Source of the DNA: Myxococcales bacterium 68-20
GTDB taxonomy: Bacteria > Myxococcota_A > Polyangia > Polyangiales > Polyangiaceae
NCBI GenBank assembly: GCA_001899635.1
Contig: MKVQ01000049.1
Location: 213,017-277,016, forward strand
DNA length: 64,000 nt
Direction of reading: 5' to 3'
In this document: one piece after another, positions 34,466 through 43,267 of the stretch
Layout of the letters: each line of letters opens with the position of its first letter
Position numbering within the stretch: the first letter of the stretch is position 1
The notes under the pieces: model-generated
Told to the model about the DNA's origin: nothing
Databases searched by the model: none
Seen by the model: only the letters and a program-made list of their open reading frames with translations
Position numbers and translations under genes: made by a program

Positions 34466-36016
34466 TTGAACCACAGCGGTTTCAGGCCTACGAGCGGCGA
34501 GAGCACGGAGGGGTCTGACGCCCGAGCCTTGCCGCAGTTCCGACTGCCGGGCGAAATCGTCGATCCGAGCGATGCCGCCGAGACCCTCGAGCGACCGGCG
34601 GTCCGCCTCCGTCCCGGTCGGTCGACGGCGCAGCGAATGCCGGGCGCTCCTGGTCTCGACGGGGCGCCGCTGCCGATCACGGCGGAGGTCGAAGCTCAGG
34701 ACGTCCTGATCGAGACGTATGCGGAACCGGCGTGCTCCGCACGTTCCGCGGCTCACGCTCCTCCGCTTGCCCCGTCTGCGCACACGACATTGTGGTCGTG
34801 GTCGCGGTCGCGGTCGTCGCTTCCGCCGCCGAACCCGCCTGGACCTCGGCTGTCGCGCTCGTCGTCGTCGTGGAACGCAGTGGGGCGTCCGCCGACCGTC
34901 CCCGCTCCGTCGCCGCCGCCGCCGCGCACCTCGAGACCGTCCGTCCCTTCGGTGCGTCCGCCCGCTCCGTGCTCGCGCTCTTCGACCCCTTCTCCGCTGC
35001 CCCGCCTCGAGCGCGAGATGGAGGCGTTCGACGTTACGTCGATTGGGGCGCCGGCGCCGCGTCGGCGCGAGATGGATGTGTTCGACATCTCGTCGATCGC
35101 TCGAAGCGGGGACCGCGCGCCCGCGCCGGTGGACATCTCCAAGCCTTCGGGCCGCGCACCAGCGCCAGTGGCGCTCGCGGTGCCCGCGGTGTCCGAAAAC
35201 ATGCAGCCGTTTGCAGTGATGCCTTCGTTGCCCGTCACGCAGCCGATGATCGCGCCGGAGCACGCAAAGCATGGTGCGCTTGCACCGACGGCGCACCGTC
35301 CCTCGGCTCGCTCGCCGTCTCCGCCGACGGGCTCGCCTCTGTCCACGTTCGAGACGGCGTCGAGCCTCGCTCCTGTCGCGATGCTCAGCTCGCCCGCACG
35401 CGCGCCCCGTTACGCCGCCGACCCGACGATGCAGCTCCGCCCGCAGCGACGCTCTCCTGCGCTTGCCGTCGGGCTGGGCCTCGTTGCGGCGCTCTTCGCA
35501 GGCGTCGCTGCGGGCGGCATCGCGATCGGGCCTGACGCGCTCGCTCGTGGTCCCGCTGCGCTCTACGAGCGCCTGCGTGGTCACGTCCAAGCCGACGATG
35601 CCAACGTCGCCACCACGGCATCGCCGGTGATGCCAGTGTCGTCCCCTGCCGAGCCACCAGTGGCGTCGCATCCGTTCGCGGTCTCTACGGAGACGCCCGC
35701 ATCCGTGCCGGTCTCGGTCGCTCCGCAGGCGTCGGCGTCGCCGCGGGCACTCCCTCCGCACGCGTCGTCGAGCTCGCAGCCCGTCCCGGTGGTTGCCATC
35801 GATGCGCTCCCGAAGTCGAACGTCGAGCCGAACATGACGCTCGTGACGCTCCCACGGTCCGCGAAGGGCCACCGGATCTTCGTCGACGGCCGTGTCGTCG
35901 GCAACGGCGCCGGGCCACTGAAGGTCGCGTGCGGCACGCGCAAGATCAAGATCGGCTCCGGGGGCAAGCTGCAGGTCCGTGATCTCCCGTGTGGCGGAGA
36001 GCTCGCGCTCGACTGA
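34466..36016 (+). CDS. Pro/Ser-rich membrane protein with PEGA-like C-terminal domain
   Basis: The 516-residue protein begins at TTG 34466 with GGGGAG upstream. Residues 1-330 are low complexity, rich in Pro, Ser, Arg and Ala, with short repeats (EMEAFDVTSIGAPAP and EMDVFDISSIARSG). A membrane helix lies near 335-358 (LAVGLGLVAALFAGVAAGGI). The last 55 residues (RIFVDGRVVGNGAGPLKVAC, VRDLPCGGE) clearly resemble the end of the pseudokinase at 23135, including both cysteines. No kinase domain is present. The pairing suggests a shared extracytoplasmic sensing or anchoring module. It starts 120 bases after the last array element, so the array may lie over its promoter. The central part could hide a compensated frameshift. 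Confidence 0.68.
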   Translation: MNHSGFRPTSGESTEGSDARALPQFRLPGEIVDPSDAAETLERPAVRLRPGRSTAQRMPGAPGLDGAPLPITAEVEAQDVLIETYAEPACSARSAAHAPPLAPSAHTTLWSWSRSRSSLPPPNPPGPRLSRSSSSWNAVGRPPTVPAPSPPPPRTSRPSVPSVRPPAPCSRSSTPSPLPRLEREMEAFDVTSIGAPAPRRREMDVFDISSIARSGDRAPAPVDISKPSGRAPAPVALAVPAVSENMQPFAVMPSLPVTQPMIAPEHAKHGALAPTAHRPSARSPSPPTGSPLSTFETASSLAPVAMLSSPARAPRYAADPTMQLRPQRRSPALAVGLGLVAALFAGVAAGGIAIGPDALARGPAALYERLRGHVQADDANVATTASPVMPVSSPAEPPVASHPFAVSTETPASVPVSVAPQASASPRALPPHASSSSQPVPVVAIDALPKSNVEPNMTLVTLPRSAKGHRIFVDGRVVGNGAGPLKVACGTRKIKIGSGGKLQVRDLPCGGELALD

Positions 36017-36304
36017 CGAACGCCTCCGTTGAGGCATTGCGTGACGTGCCGGTTTAGAGATCGATCTCACTCTCGACCTCGACGACGCCCCTGCGTACCC
36101 GTGCTCCCGGCGGAGCGCTTCGTCGAAGCCGGAGGCCTCTTCGCGCTCGTGTCCTCCCGGGACGCTCGACTCATCGAGCGTCGACACGTTTCGCATCGTC
36201 GCGCGCAGCGCTGTTCCATCGGCTCGAGGTCCTCGACGGTCGGGATGCGTCCGCCGACGCGAGCCTCGCGTTGGTCGAGCGCCTCGGCCTCGACCCCTGC
36301 GCGG
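36017..36304. other. Gap between convergent genes
   Basis: About 290 bases with no supported gene. A weak 5-base stem (GCCTC/GAGGC at 36022-36035) right after the upstream stop is the only structure seen. Confidence 0.35.
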
Positions 36305-37828
36305 TCACACCACCGCAGCGCTCGTCTCGGCCCCCACACAAACCCGCGCTGCGTGCTTGGTGGTGTCGCGGGCCGCGCGAGGCCCGGGCCTCGCGTTCTT
36401 CGGCTCGGCCTTCTTGGGCGCGCTCGCCTTTGCGCGCTTCGACGGAGCAGGCTCGCTCTTCTTCTTCTCGAGCTTCGCCGTCGCGTGCGACGCGTGATGG
36501 TGAGCCGCCGCTCGCGGAGTCGCGCGCACGGCTGTTCCTCTCGCGCCGCCTCCCGCGCTCGCGCGTGTCGGAGTCCTGCTCGCCGCTCCCACGCTGGCGC
36601 GTGTCGCCGCCCCGCTCGCGCCGGCGTCGGCGTCGGCGCTGGCACGTGTCGACACTTCGTTCGCCGCTCTCGCGCCGCCTCCCGCGCTCGCGCGTGTCGG
36701 AGTCCTGCTCGCCGCTCCCACGCTGGCGCGTGTCGCCGCCCCGCTCGCGCTGGCGTCGGCGCTCGCACGCGTCGACGCTTCGTTCGCCGCTCTCGCGCCG
36801 CCGTCGGAGCTGGCGCGTGTCGGCGTCCTGCTCGCCGCTCCCACGCTGGCGCGTGCCGATGCCTCGTTCGCCGATTTCGCGCCGCCATCGGCACTCGCGC
36901 GCGTCGCCGCCTCGTTCGCCGCTCTCGTGCCACCGTCGGCGCTGGCGCGTGCCGATGCCTCGTTCGCCGGTTTCGCGCCGTCGTCGGCACTCGCGCGCGT
37001 CGCCGCCTCGTTCGCCGCTCTCGTGCCACCGTCGGCGCTGGCGCGTGTCGCCGCCTCGTTCGCCGCTCTCGTGCCACCGTCGGCGCTGGCGCGTGTCGCC
37101 GTCTCGTTCGCCGCTCTCGCGCCGCCGTCGGCGCTGGCGCGTGTCGCTGCCTCGTTCGCTGCTCGCGCACCGGCGTCCGCGCTCACATGTGCCTCGCTGC
37201 CCGCGCTCGCGTCGATCGTCGCTCCGCTCACCTCGCGTGCGCCGTTGGGTGTGACGGGCGCTGCGCCTTCAGCGGGTGGCGTCCCCGCGTCGTCGCGTGG
37301 CGACGCAATCGCTGCCGCCGACGCCGCCTCGGGCCGCGGCGTGGCCTCGGCCGGCGTTTGTGCATTCGCTGCGCTCGTCGCTGCTTGATCCTCCGGCCTC
37401 GGCCCGGTCGCCTTCGCGGTCATCGCCGCGACGATGCCGCCTCCGACGAGGGCCACCGCGGCGAATGCGATGATCTTCCCAAGAGCACTGCTCGGTCTCA
37501 CCACGGCCAGCTCCTCGATGGTCGGTTGAAAGGGAGTCGTCTTCGGATGGGGAAGCGGCGGCGCCTTCCTGGAGGTCGCCGCGATCGCGTTCGCATGAGG
37601 CCCCGGCTCGGGCCTGCGCGCTTCACGTAGCGTCATCCATGTGGCCGTGCCTTGCTTTCGCACGGGCGTGCGCGGATGGATCTCCTGACGAGCGAAGGCG
37701 GCGGCGAGCTCGTCGGCCGTCATGTGACGCGTCCCGCCTCCGAGGAGCTGCACCTCCCAGAGCTCACGCGACACGTCTTTCCAGAGCTCGACCGGCGAGT
37801 CGATTCGACCCTTCGCGTCGTTCGGCAT
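36305..37828 (-). CDS. GYF-domain membrane protein with long Ala-rich tandem repeats
   Basis: ATG 37828 has GGAGG six bases upstream and gives 507 residues; an earlier ATG at 37906 lacks a ribosome site. Residues 15-75 form a GYF_2-like domain ([31 protein letters not shown]) that usually binds peptides. A membrane helix follows near 115-137 ([20 protein letters not shown]). Then come some 240 residues of tandem repeats: 16-residue units like [16 protein letters not shown] (48 bases) and a longer 43-residue unit (129 bases, DNA copies at 36541 and 36670). The end is Lys/Ala-rich. The repeats probably form an extended periplasmic rod; function unknown. Confidence 0.8.
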   Translation of the reverse strand: MPNDAKGRIDSPVELWKDVSRELWEVQLLGGGTRHMTADELAAAFARQEIHPRTPVRKQGTATWMTLREARRPEPGPHANAIAATSRKAPPLPHPKTTPFQPTIEELAVVRPSSALGKIIAFAAVALVGGGIVAAMTAKATGPRPEDQAATSAANAQTPAEATPRPEAASAAAIASPRDDAGTPPAEGAAPVTPNGAREVSGATIDASAGSEAHVSADAGARAANEAATRASADGGARAANETATRASADGGTRAANEAATRASADGGTRAANEAATRASADDGAKPANEASARASADGGTRAANEAATRASADGGAKSANEASARASVGAASRTPTRASSDGGARAANEASTRASADASASGAATRASVGAASRTPTRASAGGGARAANEVSTRASADADAGASGAATRASVGAASRTPTRASAGGGARGTAVRATPRAAAHHHASHATAKLEKKKSEPAPSKRAKASAPKKAEPKNARPGPRAARDTTKHAARVCVGAETSAAVV

Positions 37829-38371
37829 CACGACCTCCACTCGGCGAGGGATAGAGAAAGCATCAGGCGAGCCAGGAGCGCCGCCTCGTCGCGGCGCGCT
37901 CTTCAAGCGGTGGAAGCGACTGCTCGATCGCGGCTTCGTCGGGCCGTGCCGCGCGCTCGGAGCTCGGTGGTCACCCGCGGACGGGGATGCCCGCGGTCCT
38001 CACCTGCGCGAGGTCTGTCGCCAGCACGCCGAAACGCGTCAATCGCGGCCCGCGCGTGCGCGCGGCGCTCGCGCGACAAGACTGGCCCTCGCGCGGCGCT
38101 CCCGCGACAAGACTGGGCCCCGCGCGTGGCCGTTCCCGGTGCTGGCGTCCGTCGAATCTCTCGCTCTTCTCGACGGCTCGACATCGAGCTCGACTGCTGG
38201 TCGCCGGCGAAGCGGGCAGTCACCGTCACCTGCGAGGGGGCACCAAAACCGAGGCCGTCGAAAGCACCTCTTTCGCGCCGTGCGGCAGCCGTGGTAGCTC
38301 CCTTGTCCCCTACAAAACCCTTACCGAAACCTGAGGCACGAAGCCTGAGGTCTCGACCTGGAGGTCGATCC
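37829..38371. other. Gap between divergent GYF gene and icd
   Basis: About 540 bases without a convincing gene. It holds the 31-base tandem duplication at 38060, and GGAGG at 38360-38364 serves icd. The AT-richer patch near 38312 (CCTACAAAACCCTTACCG) is a candidate icd promoter region; no firm -35/-10 can be named. Confidence 0.4.
38060..38121. repeat. 31-base tandem duplication upstream of icd
   Basis: GCGCGGCGCTC(G/C)CGCGACAAGACTGG occurs at 38060 and 38091, about 280 bases before the icd start. The copies differ by a few bases. It may be a simple slippage product or a duplicated site. Confidence 0.6.
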
Positions 38372-39658
<1,287 letters not shown>

Positions 39659-39693
39659 GTCGACTCCGCGCGTAGCGGGTCTCGATTCGACGA

Positions 39694-39729
39694 GAAGGCG
39701 CCGGTGCTCTGCGAAGCATCGGCGCCTTC
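39694..39729 (+). terminator. icd terminator hairpin
   Basis: GAAGGCGCCGGTGCT pairs over 15 bases with AGCATCGGCGCCTTC (one G-T pair) around a 6-base loop, 35 bases after the icd stop. Confidence 0.8.
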
Positions 39730-39797
39730 GTCCATCCAGACGACGGGCGACACGCGACGGAGCTCGAGCAGTCTGCCGCTGCGCCGCGCTCTCGAGC

Positions 39798-39872
39798 GTC
39801 GATCAGGCGGCGCGCGAGAGGACGGCGCGCGCGCCATTGCGCTGAGGAGGGCGCGCGTGCCTCCCGCGGCTG
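39798..39872 (-). pseudogene. Relic of the 3' end of a ferritin-like lipoprotein gene
   Basis: About 75 bases match the last codons of the intact gene at 43268-44725. Both share CGTCGATCAGGC, GCGCGCGAGAGGA and GCCTCCCGCGGCTG. Small insertions break the frame (intact product ends REARALLDAMDRAILSRAA). It is a leftover of a duplicated, decayed copy. Confidence 0.6.
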
Positions 39873-40414
39873 CGGTGCATGCCCTCCTCGACCTTACGGA
39901 TCTCCTCGCGGACGGGGGCCATCGCCGAGATGTACACCGCACCGAGTGCGACCCTCGAAGGGCCTCTTCGAAGAACTGACTATGCGTCGCCTCGGAGTCG
40001 ACGACTGGGAGTGACGTGGCTGCTCAGCGCAGGCCGAGATGCGTCAGGATCAGGCGTTGAGGCACACGCCGCGCTCGGCGAGGGCATCCCTCTCGCCAGA
40101 GTGACCGGCGGCTACTCCGGCGACGCCTTCCGCGCGGCGAGCCTGCCAGCGCCGTCACGCGCGTCGAGTCGGAGCGAGTCATCGCCATCGCAGTTCGCTG
40201 TCGATCGCCCCGTCGCCTTGCTCTGCGCGGTCGAGGGCGAAATCGCGGCGGCGATGACGTCGGCGCTATCGAGCAGTTTCGGAGAAGCCCGTTCCTGAGC
40301 GGCCCGGTAAGGTCAGAATCATCCAGGCGCGAGCTACCGATGGCAGGCGTTCGGGGGGGGCAGGCTCGCACGTGGCGTCGCCGTGGCCGGTTGAATCGCG
40401 CGTTCGAGCGAGAT

Positions 40415-40433
40415 GCCGAGCGAACGGCTCGGC
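40415..40433 (+). promoter_or_regulatory. Small hairpin next to the DoxX ribosome site
   Basis: GCCGAGC pairs with GCTCGGC around a 5-base loop, three bases before the GGAGG of the DoxX gene. It could influence translation, or be chance in GC-rich DNA. Confidence 0.3.
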
Positions 40434-40445
40434 GAAGGAGGATCT

Positions 40446-40880
40446 ATGAAACAGGCAACGTATGTCTCGGTCGGCTTCTGGCTCGCCACGTCCCTCTTCG
40501 CGTTGCAGATGGGGTTTACGGCGTATGCCCAGCTCTCGCTCTCGCAGGTCGCCGAGGCCTTCGAGCACCTCGGTTTTCCGGACTACTTCCGGATCGAGCT
40601 GTCGTGGCTGAAGCTCGCGGGCATCGCGGTCCTCCTCGCACCGGCGCCGGCGCGACTGAAGGAGTGGGCGTACGCCGGCTTCGCGATCACGCTCGGCTCC
40701 GCCCTGTACGCGCATCTCTCCGTGGGCGACGGCGCCGCAAAGTGGGGCTGGGCCGCCGGGACCGCCGTGCTCGGGGCCCTTTCGTATTTCTTCTTCCGGA
40801 AGAGGGACTCGAAGGGCGTCGCCGCGCCGTCGAAGCCATTGGCGGAGCGGATTCCTGGCGCGAGCGGACAAGCCGCCTGA
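40446..40880 (+). CDS. DoxX-like small membrane protein
   Basis: A 144-residue protein with four predicted membrane helices (FWLATSLFALQMGFTAYAQL, LKLAGIAVLLAPAPARLKEW, AYAGFAITLGSALYAHLSVG, AAGTAVLGALSYFFFRK). The pattern YAGFAITLGSALYAHLSVGD is typical of the DoxX-like family (PF13564 type), often linked to redox or quinone-related membrane functions. ATG 40446 has an excellent GGAGGATCT ribosome site. Neighbours on both sides are decayed sequences, so the context gives no clue. Confidence 0.85.
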   Translation: MKQATYVSVGFWLATSLFALQMGFTAYAQLSLSQVAEAFEHLGFPDYFRIELSWLKLAGIAVLLAPAPARLKEWAYAGFAITLGSALYAHLSVGDGAAKWGWAAGTAVLGALSYFFFRKRDSKGVAAPSKPLAERIPGASGQAA

Positions 40881-40964
40881 GGCCAGGGCCGATCGGTGGA
40901 GAGGAGCCGCCCGGCCCGCGGCGGCATACGCCGCGCGTCGCGCCTCGGCCGAGCGCAGCGGAGC

Positions 40965-41341
40965 TCAGAGCGTCATCGACGCGAGCGCGACGTCGCTTGC
41001 GGGCAGCCTCGCCTTCGTCGACGTCTCGAGCAGGGGCGTGATGCTCTTCCGCGCCGAGCGTTCCGTCGCGATGCGCAGGCGCGCGGGCCCGAGCGCGACG
41101 TCGCCGAGGGGAGCGGTGTGCGACGCTCTCCTCCTCGAAGGCCACGGCTCCGGTCTTTGCGTTCTTCACGGTGTACCCGATCGAGGCGGTGGCCCGTCAT
41201 GTCGATGCCGTCCGTCGGCTGCTGGAGCTGGCGCAGCGTGGCGGTCACCTCCAGGACGAGGAGGAGTTGTGCGAAGTCGACGCGCACGAGTGCGCGCTGG
41301 GGAAAACCGACCACGCGCCTCGGACCGGCCCGCGCCGCCAC
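40965..41341 (-). pseudogene. Frameshifted relic of a small conserved protein
   Basis: Read on the minus strand, VRVDFAQLLLVLEVTATLRQ and LQQPTDGIDMTGH lead, after frame changes, to IGYTVKNAKTGAVAFEEESV and then LGDVALGPARLRIATERSAR, ending LPASDVALASMTL and TGA at 40965. The pieces are coherent protein-like stretches in different frames. There is no single open frame and no clear start. I do not recognise the parent family. Confidence 0.5.
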
Positions 41342-41377
41342 CGTCGGTCGCGATGGCGTCGGGCCGTGAGGATGGGC

Positions 41378-41836
41378 TCAATCCGAGGAAGGCTCGCGCG
41401 GCTGCACGCATTCACGTCCGCCAGTGAGGTGCAGTCGCAACGTCGTCACGGTGTCGATCGGGACCGTGATGTCCTCCGACGGCTTGTCGCCCCGCAACCA
41501 GGCTTCGTCGAAGAACCGCTCGACGCGGGCGCTACCAGTCGTGACCACCAGCTTGGTGCCGCCGTTCACGCCTTCGTAGTCGATGCTGAAGCTGCCGGCG
41601 GCGACTGAGCCGCCCGTTCCCGTCCTGACCCCGTCGGCGACCTCGATGCAGGCGCCGCCGAGGTATCGCTCGCCGCTCTCGTCGACGAGGGTCTCTTCGT
41701 GCATCACGTAGCCTCTCTCATCGGCGCAGCTCGACAGCGCGAAGCAGGCCACGAACGTCAACATGCGAACGGCAGCGCCGGACGTCGCTCGCTCCGCGAA
41801 GAGCTTTGCCTGGTCATCACGCTTGTTGCCGCGCAT
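41378..41836 (-). CDS. Small putative lipoprotein, unknown function
   Basis: ATG 41836 overlaps the TAA of the restored frame of the upstream gene (TAATG), suggesting coupling. It gives 152 residues, but places 24 residues before the hydrophobic signal MLTFVACFALSSC; an internal ATG at 41764 is the alternative start. The lipobox is LSSC. The mature part (GGACIEVADGVRTGTGGSVA, VERFFDEAWLRGDKPSEDIT) is beta-rich with two cysteines. No family recognised. Confidence 0.6.
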   Translation of the reverse strand: MRGNKRDDQAKLFAERATSGAAVRMLTFVACFALSSCADERGYVMHEETLVDESGERYLGGACIEVADGVRTGTGGSVAAGSFSIDYEGVNGGTKLVVTTGSARVERFFDEAWLRGDKPSEDITVPIDTVTTLRLHLTGGRECVQPREPSSD

Positions 41837-42770
41837 TACGGATGCTCGTCGACCTGGAATGTAAAGTGATACCCATCATTCTCGGCCTCCGTGATGTCGC
41901 TTCGGATGGTCGGACAGTCATTGAACGGCGTGAGGTCGCAGGCGGGTCGTGAAAATTCCACGACCGCGACGTGTCCTCGTGCACCACCCACGATCCTTGG
42001 ACGGGACCGCCGCAACATGCGGCTTCGTCCGAAGAGACCTTAACAGCCAGCGATCCACGATATGGACACACGCTCGACCACCAAGCGCCTACATCTTTGT
42101 GCCGTGCCCAGCTGTTCCCTGTCACCGACCGCCAGCAAACTTGCCAATCCTGAAAGAACCCACATGAGCCAGATCCGTTGAGATAGCTAGAAGACGAACA
42201 CCAACCTCCAGCTGCCAATATCGATATGCTCGCGTCGGGTCGCAAGCTCGAGGCTGCTCCACCTCTCGAATGCGTATTCATCGAGAGGTCGGCGTGACGT
42301 GGGGCACCCGAGCGTCGGTATGTCGAAAGTCCATCAGACTCCGTCGAGACCGGCACCGACTTCATGGCGAGCGCAGAGACGAGCGCCTTCGGCATTGGTG
42401 CGCCGTCTGCATGCGCCTTCCATATCTCGTCGGCTCGGAGACCTTTGGGCGTTTGCTCGGTCTTCCTCTCAGGAGGAAGCGCATCCGAGGCCACTTCCAT
42501 GACTAGGATCCCGTGACCTAGAGCGTAGAACTCGATCAACTTCGCGGGATCGACTTGCAGGCGCGCGAGCAGCTGGAGTCCCGGATCGGGATTCGAACGA
42601 ACAGCCTCTGCCGACTTTGCGCTCAGAGGGAAGCCGCGTGAATCGTAGAGCGCGTCGTCGCTCGGCGCTGGTGCCGATTCGGTCTTATCGCTTGGATCTC
42701 CAAGCGTGCATCCTGCAAGAGCAAGTGCAACCCCAGCCGCGGCGCTGATGCGCACAAGCAGCGTCCTCAT
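41817..42770 (-). CDS. Cys-rich lipoprotein gene with a C-terminal frameshift
   Basis: The open frame gives 317 residues: a lipoprotein signal (LLVRISAAAGVALALAGC), about 130 helical residues (DPGLQLLARLQVDPAKLIEF) and a Cys/Trp-rich part (GGWCSSSSYLNGSGSCGFFQ, SSVCPYRGSLAVKV). Its last 45 residues look like out-of-frame translation. A -1/+2 shift near 41938 joins HEDTSRSWNFHDPP to CDLTPFNDCPTIRSDI and DGYHFTFQVDEHP, ending at TAA 41834. That TAA overlaps the start of the next gene. A real single-base deletion or a sequencing error is likely. Base composition is lower in G+C than in flanking genes, hinting at transfer. Confidence 0.65.
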   Translation of the reverse strand: MRTLLVRISAAAGVALALAGCTLGDPSDKTESAPAPSDDALYDSRGFPLSAKSAEAVRSNPDPGLQLLARLQVDPAKLIEFYALGHGILVMEVASDALPPERKTEQTPKGLRADEIWKAHADGAPMPKALVSALAMKSVPVSTESDGLSTYRRSGAPRHADLSMNTHSRGGAASSLRPDASISILAAGGWCSSSSYLNGSGSCGFFQDWQVCWRSVTGNSWARHKDVGAWWSSVCPYRGSLAVKVSSDEAACCGGPVQGSWVVHEDTSRSWNFHDPPATSRRSMTVRPSEATSRRPRMMGITLHSRSTSIRNARQQA

Positions 42771-43267
42771 TGATTCCCCCCTCTGTAGTGAATCACCAAT
42801 TTTGCACGAAGCCGACGCTTTGAGAAGTCACGGGTGTGACACGGGTACTGCTGCGGGAGTGGATCGGTCACGATGCCCCTGCTCTGCTAGCCGATTCCGC
42901 AGGGATGCTGAGGGATTCCCTCGCTCCTGCTCGAAGGATGGGCGCGAGCCGGTCAAGTCAAGGAGTCTGCGATCTCCGGAGCGGATAAGCGCAATGCGAA
43001 AGCGGAGCAGGCTCCGATGAATCGATCGGACGCATGACGGTTGGAGGGGCAGAACTCTCCGACGTGCCCGATCGTTCGGGCTTCTTCGGGTGGACGCACG
43101 CGTCGCGCGTGCCCCCTCGACGCGCGACGCCCGCGCGTTCGTCGAACCAAGCGCGGGCGTGGGGGGCTCTGCCGAGCCGAGGGCGCGGCTATGCGCCGAC
43201 GAGAATGAAACGCAAAGCTCCAGGCGGGCAAGGGCGGTCGCTGGTGCGGTGCGCTCGCGATCGTCGA
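42771..43267. other. Gene-free stretch
   Basis: About 500 bases between the frameshifted lipoprotein gene and the end of the ferritin-like gene. An AT-richer patch (GAATCACCAATTTTGCACG near 42790) lies just upstream of the lipoprotein start and may hold its promoter. No gene or clear structure was found in the rest. Confidence 0.4.

Larger units (their letters stand above)
39659..40445. other. Degraded intergenic region
   Basis: Nearly 800 bases with no intact gene. It holds the icd terminator, a relic of a ferritin-like lipoprotein gene (39798-39872) and a hairpin at the DoxX ribosome site. Between 39900 and 40370 no frame looks coding. The sequence has the look of decayed DNA. Confidence 0.5.

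Noticed and set aside
33666-34518. Plus-strand open frames encoding SSDVA/LRRCG-type repeat peptides
   Set aside because: The peptides come only from translating the repeat; all three frames are open, composition is abnormal and no ribosome site is present.
34732-35535. Alternative plus-strand frame inside the gene at 34466
   Set aside because: It lacks the conserved C-terminal domain and membrane helix and has a composition expected of a shadow; a frameshift remains possible but is not demonstrated.
36029-37630. 533-codon plus-strand open frame with Arg/Ser repeats
   Set aside because: Antisense of the GYF-domain repeat protein, whose own frame has a recognisable domain, membrane helix and ribosome site.
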